Both the position numbers and the translations under genes were made by a program. Positions 12,701 through 24,558 of a stretch of DNA of 64,000 nucleotides are shown piece after piece. Source of the stretch: Puffinus mauretanicus. Lineage: Eukaryota; Chordata; Aves; Procellariiformes; Procellariidae. Each line of letters starts with the position of its first letter. Position 1 is the stretch's first letter. The notes beneath the pieces were generated by a model, which worked only from the letters and a program-made list of their open reading frames with translations, did no database searches and was not told the DNA's origin. Location of the stretch: assembly GCA_023333565.1 (NCBI GenBank), contig JAJKFH010002906.1:1054001-1118000 (forward strand), written 5' to 3'.

Positions 12701-14083
12701 GTTCTTAGAATTTTCTATGGTACATTTACGCAAGCAAATAAATTCCATATAAATTTTGCTTTTTTAAAAAAAAAGTTCTCCCAGATACTAAAACTAGGAA
12801 TGTAATGCATGATTATTGAAATGATTTATGTCAAAACTCTAGCAATCAGATATTCCAACCCTTTCTTCTGAAGTTTTGAAACGGGATGTTCAAAAAAGCC
12901 TATGGCTTAAGATCACTGCTGTGCAATATTTGCCAATACAGGACATCTAAATATATGTGGAGATTAAAGTAAGTGTTTTCCCTCCCCCACCATCCCTGAA
13001 ATTAATCCTTTTCTCTTCTAGACTGTACCTGAACAAATCTGTAAGCACAAGGCTTGAGTTGAGTTCAGTTTCCCAAGCTTTTAACATATTCATAAACCCA
13101 GTACCTCCAAACTCTTTTTGTGAAAATTACATTGCTCCAGTCGACAACCACATTTAGGAGAATCACAGAAAACTACCAAAATTAAGTACAGAGGTATTGT
13201 GTTAAGCATATTTAGAATTTGAAGTTATGTAATGAAAAGAGTCTCCATTTGCTTTTGGGTAGCACCCACCCTGCAAATGCTATTACTACCGTCCCTATTT
13301 ATATTCAAATGCTCTCTACTGCATTTCCCATTTCCCTCTACCCTTCGCTTCTGAAACTCGGAGCACAGAGGAGCCACCGTTCCTCTGGACGGATCATTTG
13401 CCGCACGTCCCCCCTGCACATGTTGCATGGCACAGCTTCCTCATACCAGCGCCATGACCTCAGCCATGACCAGCAGCTGCTTTCCATCACTGCATCAATT
13501 ATTCTCTGATGATACAGAAGCAAGTATGAGCAGAATGTCTGGTCTCTGACAAATCCCAAAGTCAAATCTTGATGTAATAATCAACAATGCCAAAACACGT
13601 TAGATTTAGTTCTAAAGCAAACCAGCCACACTGAATTCCTGAATGAAATATTGTAGAGCAGTAGTTATTTTGAAGTCTAGATGGAAAAAAATGGGGACTA
13701 TCTTCTATCTGCCGCTTAGGGAGATAGTAAGGGATTCAGTCAAGTTCCTCCTCCTGTATCTTTTTTTATTAAAAACCACCACATTTCATTTTGGTATGTC
13801 CAGATTAGAATTAAAACATCAGCCCCTGTTAATGGCTTATTCTAACCAAGCTAGGTTTCTCATGAATGTGCTGTGAAACCCAGACCGTTCCTCCACTCAA
13901 CTCACCCTTGCCAGGGATGAAAAAAAAAGAAAGTTACAATTTAGAAGCATGTATACATGCGCAAGCCATTCCTAAGGGAAGGCTTAAGTGTTCTGACGAA
14001 AACTAAATTTGGCATGGCCGTTTTCTGACCCCTCAGAAAAAAAGACAGAGCCCTTCATGCATGCAGAGCAGCTCTAACGTGAA

Positions 14084-14110
14084 CATCCCCAGCAACATCC
14101 GCTGGGGATG
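14084..14110. repeat. GC-rich inverted repeat, 10-bp perfect arms, 7-nt loop
   Basis: CATCCCCAGC at 14084-14093, loop AACATCC, GCTGGGGATG at 14101-14110. It would form a stable hairpin in either strand's RNA. It stands out from the AT-rich surroundings. Confidence 0.75.
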
Positions 14111-16092
14111 ATGCAAGGAGGGAAAGCAGCAGTGGGTTTCCCCACGCTTAAAGCTGCACACTGGAAACTATGAAAGCAAGGGTTTGTCAACTAAAAGACA
14201 GAACATCCTTACCATATAATTTGATCTTCTGTGTAATATAGGCTGACTTTTCTGATTCTCATTCAAATTAGTGCCTGTCTTTTAGAAAAAGTAAGCAAGT
14301 ATGCGAGTGAAATCCCAAGCTGCTCTTTGACTTATGTTAAATACTATTTTTAATTAAAACGTGGCAGTCATACATATCAAAATAATCAATAGATTCATCT
14401 TGTTTTTTCTTTTAACTTCTTTAATTCTCACAATGTTACAATATTTATAGCACTTTTTTCAGCAAGAGAAATAGCTACTTTACAGAAATGCTTTTCAGTT
14501 GAAAGGAAAACCGAGATGCTAGCAACTGGAATATGAGTTGAAGAGGCATTTGCAGACCTGTCACTGTTTGCAAATCCTGGAGACATGAGCTCACTACATA
14601 CCATGGATAAGGATGATTAGACTGATCCAGTGCCATATGATAGCTTAGATATTTACAGTTTCTGACACAACAGCTCATGTGTCAGGGAAAGGACTCGCAA
14701 CATCACAGCTAAGTACGTGCCACTTAATAATGCTTTGGGGGGCTGTTTCACAAGAGGAAAAAGCCTCAAACATCACTGCAGCTCCTTTGCTCGATCTGGG
14801 ACCCAAACTACCTGCTGCCTGTGGGGGAAGAGGCATCACGGTGTCACGGGCAATAACCCCGGTGCTGCACCAGGAGGGTGTAAAGCAGGGAAGAACCCAG
14901 CAAGAGAACGCCTGACGACTCACCAGTCTGTGTGAAGGACACTAAAGTTATAGGATAAGCACATCTATAGTATATTAATGCTTTAAATAATTCCTGCTAA
15001 AAATGTGTGAAAGTTAATTTGAACTCCAGTTGAAAGTTTTAGTAAACTTCTTCAGTATTTTAAGATGTTTAGTTAGCATCCTTACAGACGACAGCCTATA
15101 GTACTTTACCTACATAATACTCACAGGGGTTTTTTTATTTCTTATGCAAATACAACCCAGATCAGAGGTTGCATTAATCTGGTAATTTATAGCTGACTAC
15201 TAAAAGCACTTCAAAAGAAGTTCCAGAAAACCCAGTGAATAATTTGAAATTAGCTGGCTTCTGGAGGTTTGCTTTCCAGAGAAAGTCCCTTCCGTTAACC
15301 CCTGAAACATACGCCTTACGATCACCACAGGGTTTTTGTTTTAGTACAGACTACTGTTTTGAAAAGTGTGGTTAATTTTAAAATTTTACCTAATTATAAG
15401 ACTGAGTATGGTAGTGAGTTTGACTAGTCTACGTAAAAAAAAAAAATAAATTGGAAGTTTCAAATTTGTTGATTTTCACTTTAGCTTTTTATGATGTTAC
15501 CTTAAAACTAAAGGCAAGCTGAAAAATGGTTAAAAACCCAAGCTGAAAAAGTGTTGCAAAGAATAACTAATTGTTTTGCAAATTTACTGCAAATAAGGGT
15601 AGATACTCAGGGCCTTTAGAGCAGCAGGCGATCCTGAATACTTTTCAAACTAGAATACCACTTAGGGTTCTTTATGACCCTTTCATATACACTAAACAAG
15701 AGAAATGTGTTTATGAAATTTTCCTGTGAAATTCAAGATCTGTATTTATAAGATACATATACAAATATATAGATAAACAAAATTGGAACGAAGTAGTAGT
15801 GGCAACAACAAAATTTAGCTTGTTGCAGCAGTTCAACTTTTCAGTGTCTCTAGTACAGAAAGCTAGAAAGCTGGTACCTCATCAGAACAGCCAGCAGAAA
15901 AAAAATCTTTATTTGGAAAAAATCACCCTCATTTTCTTGTTAAATTAGAAGTTCTCATATTATTTTATCTTGGAAAACATTCAAAGATGAAAGTTTCTTT
16001 TCTAACCTACTTTTTTTATTATTCCTTTTTTTTAAAAATAAATATTTTAATAAATGGTTTCAATAAAGACAGCTTTGCTTATGCTTCATCTT

Positions 16093-16132
16093 AATGACGT
16101 CTGTGTTGCCATGGACATTACTGTGACATCAC
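16093..16132. promoter_or_regulatory. CRE-like site pair with flanking symmetric motif (candidate)
   Basis: AATGACGTCT at 16093-16102 contains the TGACGTC core of a cAMP response element. GTGACATCAC at 16123-16132 is a one-base variant of the CRE palindrome, and GTTGCCATGG lies between them. CpG-containing CRE cores are uncommon by chance in CpG-poor intron. Function is inferred only. Confidence 0.35.
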
Positions 16133-18458
16133 AAGATCTACATAATTCTTCAAAGAATGAGAAGTAGTGGGAAAACATTACTTAAGAGGCAAGACCTTGT
16201 CTGAACACAGTTTGGCTTATTAACATTCATAAAGTTCATTAAAACAGAGGAATATTTTTCCAACCTCACACAGCCTTTAGATGTTAGATCTTAAATGAAG
16301 ACTGTTTTTTTAACCTTGAAAAATACATAGTAAGCTTTTTTAAGTCCCCCTATAGACTTTCATAATTAAGGGATTAGAAATGTCATCTTTTTAAAAAACT
16401 AAAAAAAAAACCCAAACACTCAATTAATAACTTGACATGTCGTCTAGGTTTTTAGTAGTAAAATAAGACCATACACATTGACATTTTCCACCCCCACTTA
16501 TACGCCTAACTCATTCAATACAACCAATTCATTCACATGGAGGGCTAAACACATGACCTCAATAACTAGTTTCCATAAATCTTATTAATACAATGCAGAC
16601 GTATTCAAGATATCTCTGTAATAAGTGCTCTATAACTGTAAATGAATAAACAAACTGAAACAGTGAAATAATAGAATCCAGACTCTCTCAAGTCCATCCT
16701 TGGGTCTTTCGTCTGGGAAGAGACAGAAGTCTGTAGCTCTAGGATTTAAACCTAGAAACTAGTACAAGGCTTGCATTTGTCAGCTTGTGAGGGCTTTTTG
16801 CCTTCTCCCCGAGGATAGAGCATTTCCATCCCTGAAAACCTCCCCCGCTGTAAGAGGAATCAGAAATATTCAGGCTCACTTAAAAGTTATTCAGGTCATT
16901 TGACACTTTTCTGCTTCTTTGTTACCTTCTCATCTCCTCATTACAAACTTGGAAGAAAGCCTGGTAGCCCCACTACGCTAGATTTCTATTTTTATTTTCA
17001 AAAGATGCCAGCGTAATAGATTAAGTCCCTTAACATTTTATCAGCTGAGCAAGAACAAAATTCCAGTAGCATTGAAATAATTGTTTTGACGGGAACAACG
17101 CCAGACACCACCCAATCTCATGTCCCCTCTACTATTTCCCAACACTTCAGATACTGGCAGCGCACTTGGAAGATGACCAATTTCAAACCTCAATGAACTC
17201 TTAAATTATTCAGCAGAACAGGAGACGGGTAGAATAAAGCAAAATGTACATAACACCAAACTCATTTAGCTGTAAAAAACATTTTAAGTATTCATATTTA
17301 AAAAACTGCACACCAATTTCCGCAAACAGTAAGGACAGTTTCAGATGACATTGCTGGTTCAAGTAGCATGTACTCTGCATCACAAACTTTGCTGTAACAG
17401 CAGGTGACATGACAAGACAAGGCCCCATTAATTTATGGCTCAGCTAATTCAGCTACACCTGGAGTTGACTGTGACTGTGTCTAAGTGAGGAAGCCAGATT
17501 CAGAGAGCTTGAAACCCTCCCTGCGTGCCCTCCCTGCTAGCCAGCCCTCAGGGAGCTGAGCTCGGGGACAAACCCACGGCAGCTCCAGCTCCTCCAGCAC
17601 CTCGCGAGGAAGAAGGCAATGCCACGCATCCGCGAGCTCCAGGCTTCACTGATAGCACTGGCCGTGGTACCAGCTTCAAGGTAGATGGCCAGACAATGGC
17701 CAGATTGGCACTCCCAATAAAATGTTCCCTCTCGTAAGCAAGCTTTTATTTTCTCAAGGAGTTTGAGTCTCACAAAGTAATTACAGTTACATGCACTGTG
17801 ATAGTCTAATTTTATGATTGCAGGTAACAGTAAACATCTCCACGCAAAAGGACATACACAGTCTTTTAGGTAGATGCAGATGGTACAAAGCAATTAGCAT
17901 TACTTTCTCGATGTCTATTTGACATCCATTGTGAATAATTCATGGTAGACATACAATCAGTCATGAACGGACTGACATCTCCACTACTTCTTCCAACTTT
18001 TTTCTTCAGCTTATGACCTCAGTCTTTCCTAAATTAAGCCATAAGATACTCTCCTCCATGCCTCATTTTCAGCTGATGGACTGAAATGCTGACCCAAGGC
18101 TTTCAAACCAGACAGAAGACAAGACGGCATTGGGGGTCAGCCCACAATACCATACTCTATACCTTCCCACTAGGTCTTTAGAGTCAGTCATGAGCACGGC
18201 TTCAGAACAGCACTGGCTGGATACAGAAAAAACAGAGAGGCAAACAGGTCATGGGAAAATCCAGCAGCAGCAACTAGCAGCAAAAAAAATAAAGTTTTAT
18301 ATTAAAGAGCGAGAGTTCTGAGGGCAAACTAAATCCAAAGCACATATTTTCAAGTAATTTCTTAAACAGACTTGAAACCATAACCTGGGGAGTTATTTTT
18401 CTTTACAAAGATCCAATGTATGGTCTTCGTGTTTCCATCATGATGCTGTAAATCCTTA

Positions 18459-18518
18459 GCCATAAGCGAAACTCGGAAACAGAGAAAAGCCATAAGCAAA
18501 ACTCAGAAACAGAGAAAA
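18459..18518. repeat. 30-bp tandem duplication, two copies
   Basis: The copy at 18459-18488 is followed directly by the copy at 18489-18518. They differ at two positions only, and both differences are CG in copy 1 and CA in copy 2. This is the pattern expected from decay of methylated CpG after duplication. Confidence 0.85.
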
Positions 18519-21500
18519 GCTCAATAAGCTCAGCACAGCTCTTGATCAACTCCCTCTGCAGCTTAAACAACTAAGCCAGCAGCTCCCAAACCCTGAGCCT
18601 CCTTCAAATCTGTTGTTCTAAAACTCTCAGTTTCCTGCTCAGGGCAAGAAAATCTCTTTTTAGTCAAATTGAAAATTTATCTTAGTTTAAATATTTGTGT
18701 ATATTGGTCACTCTCTTTCAGTTAAAATACCAGTTTCGTTCTGTTATCTCGTAAGTTTCAGCCAGCAAAAGCCATTATTAATAAACACTAAGTTGCAAAT
18801 ATATTAGGGTCATATATTGAGAGAAGGATTTTATTGTTGTGATTAAAGCTATCAATATAATTTTATTCACTGAAAAGATCGATCAAACACAGTTCTGTAT
18901 TCAAAATATAAATGTATCATCAGTCAGATACATGCAAACCACACCAAACAGCATGTCCCAGGCATCACAAAAATTAGGAAGTATGTTTCAGGATACATAA
19001 AGCTGTATAAATGCATGTACACAGCCAAGAGCTCTGCTCCAGCACGATTATACTCACACACACTACCTGTCAAAATAAAAAAACCTGCCAAAATCCCTAA
19101 CAAATTTTCTTCTGTGAGGAGTTACTTTCTTAAGTTAATCAGGACACACTTGGACAAGGACAAATAATTTCTGCACAATTTGAGTTTTGTTATTGCTTTA
19201 AACACATTCAAAACAAGTCCATAATTTCTTCAATGGCTCTCCAGTAGAATTTGATATTCTATTCCATTTTTTAAGTTGTTTTAGTATAGGAAAGACCAGA
19301 GGGCTAGATCGTCAATACTTAAAGAGATACGACCCTTTTAATTTTGAAGAAAGAACAAACAGATGTTCTCTCAACTTCAGAACTTAATCTTTTAATTACA
19401 GGAAAAAGCTTAAATAATTGCTCTCCTATGTAAATTTTGTGAACTTGCCAAAGGGAGAGCAGCTCTCCACCACCATATGAAGTGGTGAGGGGAGAACTGG
19501 TTGGGTGTGGCAGTAAGGAAGGAAAAGAAGAGACTACAGCAAGGAAAGAGTGTAGATGAGTGAGTAGTTAAAGACAAGAGCAAAGCCAGGTTTGCACATG
19601 GCAAGTCGGCATCGCAGCGTGCCTGAGCAGCACAGCACACACCACCCAGACGGTCTCGGAAGAATTCTAGGAGAAAAGCAGAAAAATCCAAGCACTAGAG
19701 CCTACCGGTCTGAGAAAAACTGCCCAGCAATTCTGTATTTTGTTGCTGCTAAGAGTTAGTTGCATCCTCCAGTCATGGCGGCCATGGGCAAGCACGAGGT
19801 TAGCTGTGGGAGATCTAGGAGATCTGCATTTTGTAGTGCAGCTCCAAGCCAAGTAAGATGAAAGACCACACAAAATTTACACTAGAAGCAAAGTCCTGGA
19901 ACAAAACCACTCGGGAAGTCCGAGCAGCTGAGCAAATGGGATGAGAGCATGAAGCAGACCTAGGGATGCTGAAGGCCATTCCAAAAGATATTTTGAGGGA
20001 CTGTCACATTACTGCTGTCAGTGACCACGTGAAAACACAGGAGAGCCAGGACAACCTTCAGGGAATTGTATTTTCTGCTCATTTATTTTCTGGACTTCAT
20101 ACATAAACTTCATTCTACCATGTGGACTGCTTCAGGGTACAGATGCTTAGGGGAAACAGTGAGGGGACCAAGTGTTAATTTGTGCTAGTTTGGTGGTCAT
20201 GGTGGGAGCAGGGAATTAAGGAATGTTTAGTTTCACCTTAATATGTGCCTGATATGTTAAAGAAAAGGAGTAAGTATGAAAACTGTTAATAGTAAAATAT
20301 GAGGGGAAAAAAACCTTCCTCTCATTAAACTGTCAGAATAAATTTCACTGTTGCAATTTACAGAAATTAAATAGGAGAACAAGATTAAGCTTTACTTTAT
20401 GTCACCAAAAATATGGCAGCTTTAATTGTTCAGGTCAAAATTCTTTAAAATTCTGAATTGTAAATTTTCCCAAAATAATAAGTTAACTGAATAAAATCCA
20501 GCCTTATCTTATGAACACTATTTGCTAGCTGATGGCTTGGCATTTGAACAAATACAAGCTAAACTATATTACAATAGGGAAATAAAATTATATTCATGCT
20601 ATTTTCACAAAACAGACATGGTTTAGATGTTAAAGTTTCCAAAACAAGTTACTTGGTTTAGAGCTTCATGTATTCCAACATTCCATCTTGAACAATTTTT
20701 TTTTCATTTTGAATTGAAGACCTGTCAAGTAGCTAGTTACAAGTAGTTTTACAAGTCACTCAGTAAATTATATAACCTTGGCAAAACCGGCAGCTATGCC
20801 ACTAATTTCAAACTTTTTCAACTAGCAGCTATTTGACCATATATAGTACATTACAAAGCTGCTTATTTTTGGACTGCTATACTATTATTTGTTAGTGGTT
20901 TGAGCGGGAAAGCAGAGGGTGGTCATTTCTTACGCTTTTAGACTGCTTGATTTTTTCTTATTATTAAGACATTCTTCTTCCCAACTATATATTATCTGTC
21001 TGCCAACCCTAGTCATCGCTCCCTCTCTCCAAAGAATTTTAAATGGTATCTAACACTAGGAATCAAAGATGTGGAAACAATGACTTGGAAGGGAAAAAAA
21101 AAGTTTACCTGACAAAATATACAACAAAATGGCATTTCCAGTGTTATCCATCAACCAGCCTTAGGATGCTATATCTGAAACTAATCCAACTAAATTAGCC
21201 AATAGAGGCTTCAAATGCAAATAATACGCTGAGCATATGCATTCAAATGCACTAAGGTACTTCCAAGTTTCAGCTACAAAACTGAAGATAGCATTCCATC
21301 CTACACCTTACAGGCTTAAATGCCAACACTCACAAAGTTAAGAGTAGGCTGGAATTCAGCACAGGATTGAGAAAACACCTCCAAGACTGCAGGCAGATTT
21401 ATTCACTAGGGCTAGCTGAACTACCCTAACTACGTCCTTTTACCCTGGCTTGTACAGACATACATTTCAAAAGAGTGAAATCCAACAAAGAATAGCAAAT

Positions 21501-22124
21501 GCTCTTGAAACTCTTGGGGGGAAACATGTATTTTATTTTAAATTTGGCCAGCTAGTGCCCAGCTATCACTCAGTGAGGCCGAGCTCGACAAAGCCAGCAG
21601 GAGGGGCAAGGGGGAGCCTGCAGTCTGAGCAGCACCGGCAGCTCCCGAGGTCCCGCTGGATGCGGCCCAGGGAACCTGTGCAAGGGGATTTACTACAGGT
21701 GCATGGGGCAGGCTGAGTTAAGCTGTCAAAGAAGAGAGAATAATTTTCAGGTAGAAAAACATGAGGCTTTTGGATGGTGAGATTGGGGGCGACTGGGGAT
21801 AGTATGTACTGATCACTCTGAGCTCTGGGAAAATAAAGTTAGGGAAACGAGAATTTTCTACGTCACTCAGATTTGAGGAGAGGAACATACTTCTTGCTTT
21901 CTCAGCTCCATCCCGCTCTCTTACCCACAAGCTTCACATGTTGCAAAATTATTTCCTAGTGGCTTTCTGAATGGGCAAAGATAAAATGGATGAAACTTGG
22001 AAAAAACACTAAAATAGACTAAACATGAATTTACAGTATGTTACTCAAATGACAATGTTTTGGCCAAACAAGATCAAAATTAGATGATCTCTACCTGGCA
22101 ATGTTTAGGTCTCTTCCTATTACC

Positions 22125-22190
22125 TGACGTCAATGATGCATCAGGACGTGCTCCATTTGCTAAAGCGTAGCAAATTCATCTTAACGTCAA
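22125..22190. promoter_or_regulatory. Consensus CRE with neighbouring CRE-like and symmetric motifs (candidate enhancer)
   Basis: TGACGTCA at 22125-22132 is the full consensus CREB/ATF palindrome. TGATGCATCA at 22134-22143 is a perfect 10-bp palindrome starting two bases later, GGACGTG follows at 22144-22150, and TTAACGTCAA at 22181-22190 carries another ACGTCA core. The density within 66 bp is unusual for intron. RAPGEF2 has been reported to act in neuronal cAMP signalling, so a CREB-responsive intronic element is plausible but unproven. Confidence 0.4.
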
Positions 22191-24474
22191 TAAGACATGA
22201 AGACTCCCAAATTATGCAGTGCTCAAAAAGGCTCTTGAAATTATTACTCCCTGTATGTATAAATAGTCAGTTTAAGCAAACAGTTATCTAGTAACTGCCT
22301 TTTGCCCACTTTTGACACTACACTTTAGATTTCAAAATACCGCCCTATCAGTTCTTTTTGGACAGCAGCCTTCTGAGAAGGTCCCGCTCCCTTTTTCCTA
22401 GAGCACTGCAAAATTTTACTTTAGTATTGCTGGTAATCAATCTCTTCTACCCAGTCTGTATATCTGAGCAGTTTACTATTTCCTTGAGAGCAATTCACTG
22501 GCAGCATAAGTAAAGGTGAAAAACTTAGCTTTCTTCTCAAGCCTTTGCTTTAAAAGAGAGAAAAAAATAAAATAAACTTAAAAAAAAAATATCACTTATT
22601 ACCCAGTATTCCAAATCAGGAATTTAATCTGGGTGCCCTCTCACTTTTCCCAAGTTTCTTATTCATGGATGAGTCCAAGGCCCAGATATTGCAGCTTACT
22701 CATTTACAAAGTAAAAATCCTGATTAGCCTTGTCCTAAATTTAAATACGTCCCTCCTCTATCCTCCTAATAACTATAGCTTCTGAGCACAAAGCCTCTCA
22801 CTAGAATGATTCTGGTTTTGCTCTCCAGAAATATTTTCTATCTTATATCATTAAATTAAAGTTTCTTAATTTTGCTTTCACAGACTTATGTTATCTTTGT
22901 TAATTAACAAATTGGGAAGGAAATGCAAGAGAGAAGACACCAGCTTTGGCAGCTACTTGATTCCATCCGCAACTATGAAACTTTTTCCAGTGCCAAATTC
23001 CACGTTTGAAATTCACCAAGATCTCAGACACTGTCCGAGATGTCATTTCTGAATTTTTCCAGGTGAACAGCCCTTAAATGCCCTGCTTAGAGTCACAGGA
23101 CCTGTAATTTTCTGTTCATTCTTCCAGGAGGAATCACAAGCTCATTGTTTATCTTATTAAATCTCACCTCTCATCAAGTGTCAAAAAATGTCTGAAGCAC
23201 AAGTATTGCTGTAATTCAAAGGAACAGAAGATTCTTGCCACAGACTATATACAACCAACCTACATTAATTCAGATATCATATATCCCTTCTCCTGGCATC
23301 TAAAGGCAGCACTTTCTGCCAGCTTTTTTTCTGGCATTGCCTGTTCATGGATGACATATGGGACAATTTTCTTCCATCTGCCAGCAGCAGGGATCTGTTG
23401 TTGTGCTACTTTTTACAATAACCAGTTTTGCACCTTTATCATAGACAGTACTGTTCGATGGCACATCAAATATATCATTTTATCAGCAGTGCCTGTCCTC
23501 TTACATATGCAAGACACTTTCTTACACCAGGAACATGCCACCATCATCAAAAGGAAGTCCCAAGCCCAGCGTTGCTCTCCCATTGAAAGGCAGCTTTGAA
23601 CATCTAATTGTTCATATGCCAGCCAACAGTAGCTTTCAACTGGTTTCCCACTATTTAAAACTGTAAGGAAGTTTCTAGTGGTTTTATTCTCATCATACCA
23701 TACAGAGACGGGTTATTCTTTCATTCCGCCTTTCACAAATTTTATTACATGCTATTTACTTCAAAGGAGCCTTTTATAGTAGCCTGAATCAATATGCATA
23801 TAACCAGCATTTTAAAGTGATTCTGCTCTGCTTCCACTTAAATGATCAAGCTCAGCCACCTTAGCCTAAAATCCTTGCAGTCATTTGCATTTTTTTCCAT
23901 AGCTCAAAATAATTTAATTTTTACTGTAGCAATGTAAATTTTGAGTGTCTCACACTCAAACTTATCTTTTTCCATGTAAAATATCACTTTTTATTGCAAA
24001 TTCATTTACATGAAGCACAACCTTAAACAGAAGTAGCAAAACTGGCAGTAACATTATTTGAGTACATGTTAAAACATGCACTGAAGACATGGGCACAGTA
24101 AGTAAAGCCTCAGGAAAGCATCATAAGCTCTAGTGCATCCTATGACTGAAAGTCTGATTACTCACAGGAACAGACTACTTGGTACTTCACTCCATTTGTC
24201 AGGTTTTTGGTGGTTTTATTTTTAAATTGACAGCATTTGCATGACATTTTGTCTGCACTGATAGGCTTGTACACTGTCCACAATGATAGGCTTTCAATTC
24301 TAGTTATGGGCGTAAAACAACTACCACAGCTAATAAAGGCAGGAAGAGTGTGCTTATGTGTGTACTTCTATGTTTCATTAAGCATAAAACATTACCTTTT
24401 AATTCTAAAAATTCTCTACGTCTCATGATTTCTGTTTAAAAAAACAGAATGCCATGCATTCATAGCTGACATAC

Positions 24475-24558
24475 CTGCTCCTTGGAAGAAACATAGATTC
24501 TTTAATGAAGACTGAACCAGACAGCAGGATATACCAACAGGTACCAATATCATCAGGG
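24475..24558 (-). CDS. RAPGEF2: RAPGEF2 coding exon (about residues 66-94, cNBD-like beta roll)
   Basis: This 84-nt exon has an acceptor ending tttcattccag and donor gtatgtcag. The opening C completes Tyr66. It then encodes PDDIGTCWYILLSGSVFI, followed by KESMFLPRS and two bases (AG) of Ser94. WYILLSGSV is the hallmark beta-strand/turn motif of cyclic-nucleotide-binding folds (compare the YYVLLSGSV-type motif in the family). It sits alone between introns of 14.4 kb and 17.4 kb, both phase 2, so skipping it would also keep frame (28 codons) but delete the core of the beta roll. In the two longest complete introns of the window it is easy to miss, since no long open frame surrounds it. Confidence 0.96.

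Larger units (their letters stand above)
7106..24474 (-). other. RAPGEF2: RAPGEF2 intron, 17,369 bp, phase 2
   Basis: The longest complete intron in the window. I see no exon, RNA gene or intact transposon in it. Structure worth noting: a 29-bp-period duplication at 9185-9237, a 19-bp palindrome at 9688-9706, a GC-rich inverted repeat at 14084-14110, CRE-like sites at 16093-16132 and 22125-22190, and a 30-bp tandem duplication at 18459-18518. A moderately GC-rich patch lies at about 17520-17650. Short open frames here have no recognisable domains. Confidence 0.9.
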
